Shown here in pieces: positions 14,846-22,602 of a DNA stretch of 22,695 nucleotides. The stretch comes from an uncultured Chlamydiae bacterium. Lineage in GTDB: Bacteria > Chlamydiota > Chlamydiia > Chlamydiales > SM23-39. How positions within the stretch are numbered: the first letter of the stretch is position 1; every line of letters starts with the position of its first letter. The position numbers were made by a program, and so were the translations under genes. The DNA lies in the NCBI GenBank assembly GCA_903909295.1, contig CAIVVG010000025.1:1-22695 (forward strand). The letters are read 5' to 3'. The notes under the pieces were generated by a model, which worked only from the letters and a program-made list of their open reading frames with translations, had not been told where the DNA came from and ran no database searches.

Positions 14846-16267
14846 TCAATTGGGGAAGAGAAGCGTAGCGCGCTCTTTCCAATACAGGCTGAGGCAAAAG
14901 AGGCCGAAGAGGTAGATCGGGATGGCCCAGCCAGGCACTTCCTTTGTGGCAACTATATAGTCCAGAGCCAGCGGGGGGTAGCTGACTAGGTTCAGGAGCT
15001 GTGCGGTGAGCCAGTCTGTCCCTCCAAAGATCCAGTGCCCCAGCGGCGCCCATAAGAGGTGGCAGCCGAGGGCCACCAAGAGTCCGAAGAGGGTAACTGA
15101 GATGAGGAAGGGGAAAAAGAGGTTGTAGAGGAGGCTGAGGAGGGGGAATTGGTGGAAGTGGTAGAGCAAAAGAGGGAGGAGAGAAACATTCACGGCAAGG
15201 CCGAGGGCCATCGCCTTGCGGAGGGAGGATGAAATGAGGTGGGCGTGCCGAGAGAGGGGGACGAGGCGCTGGACTTGGAAAAAGTCCCGTTTGGGTAGAT
15301 ACCTTCGGAGCTCTTTTTCAATGAGGGGATAGAGGAGGAGGATCCCTCCGCAGCTGATGAAGCTGAGCTGAAAGCCGATGTGGGAGGGGACGAGGGGATT
15401 TAAGATCACTTCGATGCAGAGGCCGACGCCGAGGAGGTTGAGGCCGGTGGTTCTTTTTTTAAGAAGAGTGCCAGTGAGATACAGGGATGCGGCGACCCAG
15501 CTTCTCTGCACAGCAGGGGAGGGGCCAACAAAAATAAAATAGAGGGTCACTAAGAAGAGCAGTGCAATGAGCTTTAACTTCTGGGGAAAAAGTAAAGAGA
15601 GGAAAAAGGAGCAAAAGGCGACGAGGAGGCCAAAGTGGAAACCGGAAATAGCCAAAAGATGTTGTAGGCCGAGCCGTCCAAATTCATAGCGGAGCGAGCG
15701 GTCTTCCACATCGCCGGTGAGGAGAGAACTGAGTAACACGGCGACTCGCGGTGAGGGGAGCTGTTTGCTTAAAAAACTGCGCAACCGCTCCTTCATCTGG
15801 TAGCGGAATTCAGCCAGGCTCCAGGTATTTTGAACGGGGGTCCACTCTTTGACTTTAACTCCCACCTCCTCCCGACTCCGAGGGGTCATTTTCCCTTTTA
15901 CAATATAGTCGACATTCGCAGGAGGGTGCTTGTCTCCCTGCACATAGACGGAACAGGGAACTTTCCCCTCGGGAAGGTAAACGACTCCTTTATACAAAAG
16001 GCCTGAGTAGAAAGGGGAGTGGTGAGGTTGGAGCGAGTGGATGGAAAAATAACCGGTGCACTCTCCTTTTTGTAAATGAGTCGGTGGGCTGGTGCCCCAT
16101 CCGTAGAGTACGCTTAAAGCCAACAGGACGCAGGTAGGCCATTTGCGGAGCCAAATAAGGTAGAACCCCCAAAACACACCCCCGATCCAACCACTTATGC
16201 CAAAGAGGAGGGTGAGGCCCACCAAGAGTGCGGGTTGTTGGATCCAGAAATTAAGGTGCGGGACCAT
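14846..16267 (-). CDS. comEC: ComEC/Rec2-type competence channel, short form without hydrolase domain
   Basis: This 473-aa polytopic membrane protein would carry single-stranded DNA across the inner membrane. Residues ~10-60 hold two to three membrane segments, ~70-160 a periplasmic OB-like domain (PFYSGLLYKGVVYLPEG, ANVDYIVKGKM), and ~170-460 the Competence domain. The signature is LLTGDVEDRSL followed by GLQHLLAISGFHFGLL near residue 205, with many hydrophobic helices after it. The C-terminal MBL nuclease domain of full-length ComEC (~750 aa) is absent. Chlamydia also encodes a short ComEC, so this is probably a lineage trait rather than a recent truncation. ATG 16267 overlaps the end of ndh by 17 nt, and no clear Shine-Dalgarno is seen, implying coupling. 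Confidence 0.9.
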   Translation of the reverse strand: MVPHLNFWIQQPALLVGLTLLFGISGWIGGVFWGFYLIWLRKWPTCVLLALSVLYGWGTSPPTHLQKGECTGYFSIHSLQPHHSPFYSGLLYKGVVYLPEGKVPCSVYVQGDKHPPANVDYIVKGKMTPRSREEVGVKVKEWTPVQNTWSLAEFRYQMKERLRSFLSKQLPSPRVAVLLSSLLTGDVEDRSLRYEFGRLGLQHLLAISGFHFGLLVAFCSFFLSLLFPQKLKLIALLFLVTLYFIFVGPSPAVQRSWVAASLYLTGTLLKKRTTGLNLLGVGLCIEVILNPLVPSHIGFQLSFISCGGILLLYPLIEKELRRYLPKRDFFQVQRLVPLSRHAHLISSSLRKAMALGLAVNVSLLPLLLYHFHQFPLLSLLYNLFFPFLISVTLFGLLVALGCHLLWAPLGHWIFGGTDWLTAQLLNLVSYPPLALDYIVATKEVPGWAIPIYLFGLFCLSLYWKERATLLFPN

Positions 16268-17522
16268 CGATCGGTTTATTGATGAGGCGGGCTCCTCGGG
16301 TGCTAGAGAAATAGGAAAAGAGCCATTGGGTCATGACGACGAGGCGGTTGCGGAAGCCGACGAGATACATGACGTGGATGAAGCTCCAGGCGAGCCAAGC
16401 AAAAAGGCCGCTGAATTGGATTTTTCCAAACGTGCCGATCGCCTTGGTTTTTCCGACGGTGGCCATAGTCCCCTTATCGTGATAGACAAAGGGGGAGCGC
16501 TTTTGTTTAGGAGTTCTTTTACGAATCAGTTTTGCCACATAGCGTCCCTGTTGGACAGCTACAGGAGCGAGACCGGGAAGTGGTTTGCCCTGCTTATCCG
16601 ATGCGCAGGCTGCATCTCCTAGGACAAAGATCTCAGGGTGTCCAGGGATGGTGAGGTCGGAGTCTACGATGACACGACCCTGCTTATCTAAGGGGACATT
16701 CAACGTCCCTAACGCCGCTGAGGCCTGGTTGCCCGCAGCCCAGATCACGTTTTCTGTGGGGATAAAAGTCCCCTCAACAGTCACCCCATCATGAGTGATA
16801 TCGGTCACCCTTTTTCCCGTCATCACAATGACGCCGAAGTGCTCGAGGTACTTTTGCGCTTTCATAGAAAGGCGTTGCGGGTACACAGGCAACACATAGG
16901 GAGAGCCCTCGACGAGGTAGATTTTCGTCTTCGTTATATCGATCCGCCGGAAATCCTTCAGCATGGTCTCATAGGCAACCTCTGCGATCGCCCCCGCCAT
17001 TTCAACGCCTGTAGGTCCGCCGCCAATGACCACGAAATTGAGATATTTCTTCGCTTCAGAAATGCTGTCGCATCGCTCCGCTTTTTCAAATGAGAGCAAC
17101 ATGTGTTCTCGGATTTGAAGCGCATCGGCCAGGGTTTTGAGGCCAGGGGCGAACTTTTCCCACTCGTTATGCCCAAAATAGCTATGGCGGGAGCCTAAGC
17201 CGATGATCAGATATTCATACCCGACCCGATCCCCATTGCGTAAAACGACCTCTCTTTTTTCTTTGTCGATGCTGACGACCTCGCCCATGAGGACCGTGAT
17301 GTTCTGATACGGATTGAGAATTTCCCGAATAGGAACACCGATGTCTCCAGGAGAAAGAGCAGCTGTTGCGACTTGATAGAGCAGAGGCTGAAAAAGGTGG
17401 TGATTGGTCTTGTCGATGAGCCAAACGTCGAAGTTTGAATTGCCGAGCGCCTTTGCGGCATTGAGCCCTGCAAACCCACCACCCAGAATCACCACTTTCG
17501 TATTCGCCATATCCCTTACCAT
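16251..17522 (-). CDS. ndh: Type II NADH dehydrogenase (NDH-2)
   Basis: This 423-aa peripheral membrane flavoprotein oxidises NADH and reduces quinone without proton pumping. The FAD motif GGGFAG is at residues 14-19 and the second Rossmann motif VVIGGGPTGVEMAGAIAE lies in the middle. WAAGN, FVLGDAAC and the quinone-site region GLAPVAVQQGRYVAKLI are all present. A hydrophobic C-terminal segment (FAWLAWSFIHVMYLVGF) fits the membrane-anchoring helix. The first ATG (17522) is used here; ATG 17510 (MANTKVVI), preceded by TAAGGG with a tight spacing, is equally possible. It is the first gene of the minus-strand cluster. Classical Chlamydia use Na-NQR; NDH-2 is common in environmental chlamydiae. 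Confidence 0.92.
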   Translation of the reverse strand: MVRDMANTKVVILGGGFAGLNAAKALGNSNFDVWLIDKTNHHLFQPLLYQVATAALSPGDIGVPIREILNPYQNITVLMGEVVSIDKEKREVVLRNGDRVGYEYLIIGLGSRHSYFGHNEWEKFAPGLKTLADALQIREHMLLSFEKAERCDSISEAKKYLNFVVIGGGPTGVEMAGAIAEVAYETMLKDFRRIDITKTKIYLVEGSPYVLPVYPQRLSMKAQKYLEHFGVIVMTGKRVTDITHDGVTVEGTFIPTENVIWAAGNQASAALGTLNVPLDKQGRVIVDSDLTIPGHPEIFVLGDAACASDKQGKPLPGLAPVAVQQGRYVAKLIRKRTPKQKRSPFVYHDKGTMATVGKTKAIGTFGKIQFSGLFAWLAWSFIHVMYLVGFRNRLVVMTQWLFSYFSSTRGARLINKPIDGPAP

Positions 17523-17562
17523 ATCTCAAGATGTGCTTTTATGGGGAAGAGAAAAAAAATTA

Positions 17563-17639
17563 ACCGCAGAGACGCAGAGAACGCGGAGGTCTCAGAGAAA
17601 AATAACGAATCAATGGAACTTTCTCTGCGTCTCTGCGGT
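17563..17639. repeat. Interspersed palindromic repeat, copy 2
   Basis: Arms 17563-17581 and 17621-17639 are perfect 19 nt reverse complements (ACCGCAGAGACGCAGAGAA) around a 39 nt interior. The left arm continues CGCGGAGGTC, mirroring the copy at 6161-6215. It lies in the 218 nt gap between the divergent ndh and SUKH genes, on the 5' side of both, so it is not acting as a terminator for either. Confidence 0.85.
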
Positions 17640-17740
17640 CATTTCTTAATCCCTTAGGCGCACCCTCTAAGCAAGCTTAATACGCACGAGTCTGTGTAAT
17701 TAATAGTTTATGTTTTTTTGCAGAACTGATAACTTGGGAT

Positions 17741-18547
17741 ATGATGAATTCGCTTGCGAAAAAGTTTTACGAGAAAGGGGGGGTTGATGGGAATCGATTC
17801 CGCAGCTGTAGATTTCTCCATGAGGAGCCTCAGCTTCAGTGGTCTGAAGTAGATTCTCTCGGCTCCGATTTACCCCGTTCGTGGTTTGAATTATCGCGCA
17901 TTGCACCGCGAGATCGAGTCGAGTTTGTTTGTGATTTTTGGCTCGATCGGTTCCCTTATCACCCCCAAATCCACCGCGCGATTGTCGAATTTTTTGAGTT
18001 GTTAGATGATGTGGGCGTTGTTTTGGTACAGAAAGAAGAAGACGGACCTCTCCAGGCGGAGCTCGTCTACAGCTTGGCCGATAGCAGCACATTTTTCCGC
18101 GGCAGAGCGCCCTGCACAGAGGAGGATCTTCTCGAGATGCGGAGCGAAGTGGGCATTGCATTGCCGCGCGATTACCTGGCCTTTTTGCGTATCCACAGCG
18201 GGTTTGGAAAAATGTCTGAAATGGGCCTTCTCGAAGTGGGGCAGCTCGCTGAAGCAAAAAGGAGAGTTGCGCACATCATTTTGCACTCCGAGCGCCCTTT
18301 GCGTTCGGGAAATAAGTTAGTAGATCCCGGTTCCTTGATCCCTTTTTTCGAGGCGATTGGACTCGATTCTTACCAGTGTTTTTACACCGATTGGTACCCC
18401 GGCAGCGAAATGGGGAATGTCTATTTATCTGGCATTGATTATACAATATCCGACACGAGCCACAAGCAATCGTTGGCAGAAGGGTTAGCCTTCTCCACCT
18501 TTTCAGAGTGGTTTATCTTTTATCTGCAGGGGATGTTATGTACCTAG
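17741..18547 (+). CDS. SMI1/KNR4 (SUKH)-like protein, first gene of the PTS operon
   Basis: This 268-aa cytoplasmic protein has no signal or membrane segment. Residues ~124-250 resemble a SUKH domain: TEEDLLEMRSEVGIALPRDY followed by LAFLRIHSGFG, the usual acidic helix, LPxDY and hydrophobic-xx-NG/SG pattern. SLIPFFEAIG and a DYTISD segment come later. The N-terminal half is unassigned. SUKH proteins bind protein partners and often serve as immunity proteins, but here the gene is tied to hprK (10 nt overlap), so a regulatory role is plausible. Chlamydia has an uncharacterised gene at the comparable place between comEC and ptsH. The start is ATG 17741 or 17744; only GGG lies nearby. Confidence 0.75.
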   Translation: MMNSLAKKFYEKGGVDGNRFRSCRFLHEEPQLQWSEVDSLGSDLPRSWFELSRIAPRDRVEFVCDFWLDRFPYHPQIHRAIVEFFELLDDVGVVLVQKEEDGPLQAELVYSLADSSTFFRGRAPCTEEDLLEMRSEVGIALPRDYLAFLRIHSGFGKMSEMGLLEVGQLAEAKRRVAHIILHSERPLRSGNKLVDPGSLIPFFEAIGLDSYQCFYTDWYPGSEMGNVYLSGIDYTISDTSHKQSLAEGLAFSTFSEWFIFYLQGMLCT

Positions 18548-19500
18548 TGCGCCATCTTTATGAACAGCATGGAAGAGATCTCGGGTTTGAAATCATCGCA
18601 GGTCAGCAAGGGCTCGCCCGCAAGATCCAACGCCCCGAGCTGCAACGTCCAGGCTTAAGTCTTACCGGTTATTTAAAAGGGTTTGTTTTTTCGCGCATTC
18701 TCGTTTTGGGGAAACAAGAGGTCGAGTATTTGCGAGAGCTTTCCTCTGAGATGAGAGAAAAGCGGCTCGGCGCGATTTTGACAGCCACTACTCCCGCCGT
18801 GATCATTTCTCGCGGACTCCGTCCCCCAAAAGAACTCATTGCTCTCTGCGCCAAGCACCAAATTCCCCTCTTCCGCTCCAGTGCGAGCACCACACAACTC
18901 CTCAACCGGATCGGATTTCTCCTCACCGAGGAGTTTTCCCCCAACCTGACTCTCCACGGCACCTTAGTCGAGGTATTTGGTATTGGAGTATTGATCCAAG
19001 GGGAGTCTTCTGTCGGCAAAAGCGAGGCCGCTTTAGGACTCATCGAAAGGGGACACAGGCTGATTTCCGACGACGTAGTGCGAGTCAAAAAGAGAGAAGG
19101 CTCCTATCTTGTCGGGTCGGGACCGGAACTGACCCGCCACTTGATGGAAATCCGAGGCATTGGGATCATCAACGTCGCCCATCTCTATGGCGCTGTATGC
19201 GTCCGCCCCGATAAAGGGATCGACATCGTCGTCAAACTCGAAGAGTGGGACGACAAACATTTTTACGATCGAGTAGGACTCGATGAAAAGTTCATTGATA
19301 TTTTGGGAACTAGCGTTCCCTATCATTTGCTTCCTGTGAAACCAGGCCGCGACGTCGTGCTTTTATTAGAGACGATCGCTTTAAACCACCGCCTGAAAGA
19401 TATGGGTTATAATTCGGCGAAAGAATTCAACGTGAAACTTCTTGAAACGATTGCTCGCAGACAAAAAAGGAAAAACATCCGTGAAAAAACTCATAAGTAA
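18538..19500 (+). CDS. hprK: HPr kinase/phosphorylase
   Basis: This 320-aa bifunctional enzyme phosphorylates HPr on the regulatory serine with ATP and removes the phosphate. Residues ~1-130 form the HprK N-terminal domain (ILVLGKQEVEYL, then CAKHQIPLFRSS). The catalytic domain carries the Walker A GESSVGKSE at 155-163, LISDDVVRVKK, and the HprK signature LMEIRGIGIINV at about 202-213. The C terminus (YHLLPVKPGRDVVLLLETIALNHRLK) matches the family. ATG 18538 is preferred to upstream GTG 18508 because CAGGGG lies six bases before it and the family start aligns there. It overlaps the SUKH gene by 10 nt and ptsH by 20 nt. Confidence 0.95.
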   Translation: MYLVRHLYEQHGRDLGFEIIAGQQGLARKIQRPELQRPGLSLTGYLKGFVFSRILVLGKQEVEYLRELSSEMREKRLGAILTATTPAVIISRGLRPPKELIALCAKHQIPLFRSSASTTQLLNRIGFLLTEEFSPNLTLHGTLVEVFGIGVLIQGESSVGKSEAALGLIERGHRLISDDVVRVKKREGSYLVGSGPELTRHLMEIRGIGIINVAHLYGAVCVRPDKGIDIVVKLEEWDDKHFYDRVGLDEKFIDILGTSVPYHLLPVKPGRDVVLLLETIALNHRLKDMGYNSAKEFNVKLLETIARRQKRKNIREKTHK

Positions 19501-19753
19501 GGTAAAAGTAAAAAACCCTCTCGGATTGCACACTCGCCCCGCAGCCTCCATTGTAAAACTCCTTCAAGTTCGCAAATCGGCCGTTTCGTTCACCTATCGA
19601 AATGAGACGATCAATGCACGGAGCATCATGAGCATTTTGATGTTGGCGGCTAAGAAAAACTCGCAGATTGAAGTGACGGTGGAAGGGGAGGATGCCGAAG
19701 TGACCATGCAGCAGATCATCTTGGCCTTTGAACAAGAATTTGGGGAAAAGTGA
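19481..19753 (+). CDS. ptsH: Phosphocarrier protein HPr
   Basis: This 90-aa cytosolic phosphocarrier accepts phosphate from enzyme I. The active-site His17 lies in NPLGLHTRPAA and the regulatory Ser48 in NARSIMSILML, equivalent to His15 and Ser46 of B. subtilis HPr. Keeping Ser48 agrees with hprK immediately upstream. GTG 19481 is chosen: the open frame extends back to TTG 19442, but those extra residues do not fit the family. AAGG lies about ten bases upstream, inside hprK. It overlaps hprK by 20 nt and ptsI by 3-4 nt. Confidence 0.95.
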   Translation: MKKLISKVKVKNPLGLHTRPAASIVKLLQVRKSAVSFTYRNETINARSIMSILMLAAKKNSQIEVTVEGEDAEVTMQQIILAFEQEFGEK

Positions 19754-21525
19754 AAGATCTTCATTACGAAGAGCTCATTTTACGCGGACTGCCCATCAGC
19801 AAAGGGATTGGGATTGGCCTCCCCCTGTTCATGGTTGGCGGAGACGATGAGCCCCCGGAAGTTCCGATTTTGAAAAAAGAGGTCGAAGCGGAAATTGAGC
19901 GCTATCGCAGAGCCTTGGACCAAAGCCGCAGAGATGTGGAAAATTTGCGCCGCCTCTCTCTGCAAGAAGGCCCCTCCGAAATTGTGGCCATATTGGGCAC
20001 CCACCTCGAGATCATGCAAGACCCCCTCATCACCGAAGAGATCGAAGAAAAGATCCGCCACAGCCAGCACAATACAGAAGTCGTCTTTCGCCATGTGATT
20101 GAAGAATACAAACTCCGCTTCAATACCGAAGACACCTATTTTCAGGAGCGAGTCAGCGATATTGTCGACGTCTCCCGCCGCATTTTGAGTTATTTGCGCC
20201 CCTTGAGCCGCATTTCGATGAAAGAGATGCCCCATAATTCGGTGATCCTAACCCACGAACTCGTCCCCTCCGAAACCATTGAAGCCACCACCCTTCTTGT
20301 CAGCGGGTTTGTCACTGTGGCCGGAGGCATTACATCCCACGTCGCCATCATCGCCAGGGCCAAAGGGATTCCCTATGTAGCCAATATTGACATGGACCTC
20401 ATTCGCAGGTTACGCCCCCGCTCTATCATCGTCGATGGATCAGAAGGGGTCGTGATCATCAACCCCACCCGACAGACCTTGAAAAAATATCACCAGCTGA
20501 AAAAGACGCACATTGAAGAGTATAAGCTCCTCAGCGACACCACCCACCTACGAGCTGAGACCATAGACGGCTATGAGATACGCCTCTTTGCCAATTTGGA
20601 AAACCCCAAAGAACTCGAAAGTGCCCTCCAAAGCGGAGCTAGCGGCATCGGCCTCTTCCGCTCAGAGTACCTCTTTTTGACCCATCGAAAAATCCCCTCT
20701 GAAGAAGAGCAATTCGACGCCTATAGAAAGATGGCCCGCGCCCTCAAATCCAAACCCCTCGTCATCCGCATCTTTGACATTGGCGGCGACAAGAAAGTCG
20801 ACCTTCACCACGACCACCCCGACGCAAAATATTTCCAGTCCATTGGAACCGAACTCAACCCCGCCCTCGGCTGTAGAGCCATCCGCTTCCTCCTCCGCTT
20901 CCCCGAAATCCTCCACACCCAACTCCGCGCCATCCTCCGAGCCAGCGCCTACGGCGACGTACAAATCCTCATCCCCATGCTAGCCGACCTATCCGAACTA
21001 CGCATCGTCAAAGCCCTCGCCAAGAAAATCCAAGCCGAGCTCCACGAACAAGGGATCAAGACAGCTAAAGAAATCCCCATTGGATGCATGATTGAAGTCC
21101 CCTCCAGCGCCATCATGAGCGATGCCATGGCCGAAGAAGCCGACTTTTTATCCATTGGAACCAACGACCTCATCCAGTACGTCCTCGCCGCCGACCGCGC
21201 CAACCCCTCGACTGCCGCCCTCTATCACGCCATCCACCCCAGCGTCCTCCGCCTCATCCGCATGGTCGTCTCCGCCGCCGGCCGCTGCCGAAAGCCGGTT
21301 ATCGTCTGCGGCGAGTGCGCAGCCGACCCCCTCATGATGCCCCTCCTCATGGGACTCGGCCTCCGCGAGTTCTCCGTCGCCGCCCGCCACATCCCCTTCG
21401 TCAAGCACACCGTCCGCAAATGGCGCATCCTCGAAGCCTACCGCCTCGCCGAGAGCGCCCTCGAGTACACCTCCGCCGCCGAACTCAAAGCCTTCCTCGA
21501 CTCCGAGCTCCGAGCCGATTCCTAA
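19750..21525 (+). CDS. ptsI: PTS enzyme I (phosphoenolpyruvate-protein phosphotransferase)
   Basis: This 591-aa enzyme transfers phosphate from PEP to HPr. The N-terminal HPr-binding helical region (~30-150) precedes the phosphohistidine domain with active-site H197 in GGITSHVAIIARAKG. The C-terminal PEP-binding barrel shows GIGLFRSEYLFL, FDIGGDKK, GCRAIRFLLRFPE, MIEVPSSA, SIGTNDLIQYVLAADRAN and VCGECAADP (general-acid C520). All catalytic residues are present. GTG 19750 overlaps the ptsH stop (GTGA), and GGGGA lies upstream. No EII gene is nearby, so phosphate probably feeds a regulatory EIIA-Ntr or a distant permease. The 3' half is extremely rich in C-ending codons. Confidence 0.97.
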   Translation: MKDLHYEELILRGLPISKGIGIGLPLFMVGGDDEPPEVPILKKEVEAEIERYRRALDQSRRDVENLRRLSLQEGPSEIVAILGTHLEIMQDPLITEEIEEKIRHSQHNTEVVFRHVIEEYKLRFNTEDTYFQERVSDIVDVSRRILSYLRPLSRISMKEMPHNSVILTHELVPSETIEATTLLVSGFVTVAGGITSHVAIIARAKGIPYVANIDMDLIRRLRPRSIIVDGSEGVVIINPTRQTLKKYHQLKKTHIEEYKLLSDTTHLRAETIDGYEIRLFANLENPKELESALQSGASGIGLFRSEYLFLTHRKIPSEEEQFDAYRKMARALKSKPLVIRIFDIGGDKKVDLHHDHPDAKYFQSIGTELNPALGCRAIRFLLRFPEILHTQLRAILRASAYGDVQILIPMLADLSELRIVKALAKKIQAELHEQGIKTAKEIPIGCMIEVPSSAIMSDAMAEEADFLSIGTNDLIQYVLAADRANPSTAALYHAIHPSVLRLIRMVVSAAGRCRKPVIVCGECAADPLMMPLLMGLGLREFSVAARHIPFVKHTVRKWRILEAYRLAESALEYTSAAELKAFLDSELRADS

Positions 21526-21546
21526 CGGCGTTGTTAGGCAATTTTT
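21521..21546 (+). terminator. Candidate rho-independent terminator after ptsI
   Basis: CCTAAC (21521-21526) pairs with GTTAGG (21533-21538) around a six-base loop and is followed by CAATTTTT. The 6 bp stem is modest and overlaps the ptsI stop codon, so termination may be partial. Confidence 0.45.
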
Positions 21547-21560
21547 GTGATCTGTTTATA

Positions 21561-21590
21561 TTGAAGATAAAGCGCCCTCGGCGGTATAAT
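21561..21590 (+). promoter_or_regulatory. Sigma70-type promoter for the 208-aa hypothetical gene
   Basis: TTGAAG at 21561-21566 (-35) and a perfect TATAAT at 21585-21590 (-10) are separated by 18 nt. The start would be near 21597, just before AAGGAGGG at about 21602-21609 and ATG 21616, giving a short leader. Confidence 0.65.
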
Positions 21591-21615
21591 CTTCCACTCA
21601 TAAGGAGGGAAAAGT

Positions 21616-22242
21616 ATGCTTCCTATTATTGAGGAGTTGTTTTCGAGTTCGTTCTCTGCGGTTTTTCGCCGCACGAATGACGCTGTCCAAAGACTTTCGC
21701 AGAGTTTCGACGCGGATTCTTCCGGAGGAAGTATCCCTTCAGGATGGTTAGCAATTTCGACGACTATGCGGGTAACCGCGGCTTCCTCGCCAGATGATGC
21801 AGATCCTCACACAGATCATGTGGAGACCCACAATACTCGGGTACTCGATAAAGCCCGAGAGGAAAATCGGGATGGGGTTGCCTATTTGACAGCCATGTTC
21901 AATGAGGCGGTAAAGTCGCTCACTATACCCGAAATAGCGCGTTTTAAAGAAACTGTGAGTACCGACAATCCCGACCTCTTTGTTGAGGTCCCTCATAAAG
22001 TGGTGCATAGACTAATTGCCTCACCTCTTCCCTTAAAAGAGGTCCCCATTCCCCATTTTGCGAAAAAGTACCTCGATGAACTCGAAAGTTTACGCGAGCG
22101 ACGGATCTACCCAATGACAGGGCAACCCCTCCGAAGATATCATACGGACCGCGACCGTGTGGCGACCCTCCTGGCCAGAGACGTAAACTTTACCGCTTCA
22201 ATAGAGGGTGCCATCAACACTTGGTCCCTCTTAAAGGCTTAA
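21616..22242 (+). CDS. Hypothetical protein, lineage-specific
   Basis: This 208-aa protein is not recognised. It starts at ATG 21616 behind a near-perfect Shine-Dalgarno (AAGGAGGG, six-base spacing) and its own promoter, so expression is likely. There is no signal peptide or membrane segment. Residues ~30-70 are Ser/Asp/Thr-rich and probably disordered (DADSSGGSIPSG, SSPDDADPHTDH). The rest is mostly charged helix (VLDKAREENRDGVAYL, YLDELESLRERRIYPMTGQ) and ends in TWSLLKA. The Ser-rich N terminus without a Sec signal could fit a type III effector, but nothing shows this directly. It sits where core chlamydial gene order would change (ybaB follows ptsI in Chlamydia) and beside a pseudogene and a mobile-element-like edge. 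The 3' end overlaps the pseudogene by 12 nt. Confidence 0.7.
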   Translation: MLPIIEELFSSSFSAVFRRTNDAVQRLSQSFDADSSGGSIPSGWLAISTTMRVTAASSPDDADPHTDHVETHNTRVLDKAREENRDGVAYLTAMFNEAVKSLTIPEIARFKETVSTDNPDLFVEVPHKVVHRLIASPLPLKEVPIPHFAKKYLDELESLRERRIYPMTGQPLRRYHTDRDRVATLLARDVNFTASIEGAINTWSLLKA

Positions 22243-22602
22243 GGAGCTCAAATTCTCGGTCTTATAGGCTTGTTGGGGATGGGCCGAGTGATCTGGGAAA
22301 AGGTACTCTAGTTCTCCATCTTTGATCATTTTCGAAAGGTATTGTTTCCGCAGATGATCAGGGTCCCGTTGTAAAATGAGAGCCAGTTCAGGCAGGGTAA
22401 GGGGGTCAATTGCACATAGCCCTGCAATCACTGCTTTAATTTTTTTCACAGGCGTTCTTTTACCGAGATTTTTTAAAGAGGCTGCTAGTTTCTCGGGTAC
22501 TGGGGGAAAATGGGGAGGGAGACCTTGAATGTCCAGATTCGTAGGGCTTATACCCGGGGTTCCTGCCGTTATACCCGGGGCTTGTAACAGTATTCCTTGA
22601 CT
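22231..22602 (-). pseudogene. 5'-truncated remnant of a COG2865-type ATP-binding regulator (AlbA_2 family)
   Basis: The frame is open without a start from 22602 (after the stop at 22603-22605) to the stop at 22231, about 123 codons. It reads as the C-terminal part of predicted ATP-dependent DNA-binding regulators: a Pro/Gly repeat (PGITAGT, PGISPTN), a Pro-rich linker (LPPHFPPVPEKL), then a winged helix with IDPLTLPELALILQRDPDHL, MIKDGELEYLFPD and HPQQAYKTEN. The ATPase/AlbA_2 N-terminal two thirds are missing. A 72-codon ORF from GTG 22449 is only the tail of this remnant. Truncation occurs beside the promoter of the helix-turn-helix gene at 22632, suggesting loss by insertion or deletion there. 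Confidence 0.7.
22548..22580. repeat. 12 bp direct repeat in a 21 bp periodicity
   Basis: TTATACCCGGGG occurs at 22548-22559 and 22569-22580, offset by exactly 21 bp (seven codons). On the minus strand it encodes the repeated PGI(T/S) unit of the remnant regulator, so it is a coding minisatellite rather than a target-site duplication. Confidence 0.75.

Noticed and set aside
17691..17718. dif recombination site
   Set aside because: Only the right arm is reasonable (8 of 11) and the left arm is poor, so it is not annotated as a feature, only mentioned with the skew observation.
22231..22449. Independent 72-aa gene on the minus strand
   Set aside because: The same frame stays open upstream to 22602 with recognisable regulator sequence, so this is the tail of a truncated gene.
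22548..22580. Target-site duplication of a transposon
   Set aside because: The two 12 bp copies are 21 bp apart in frame and encode a protein repeat typical of this regulator family.
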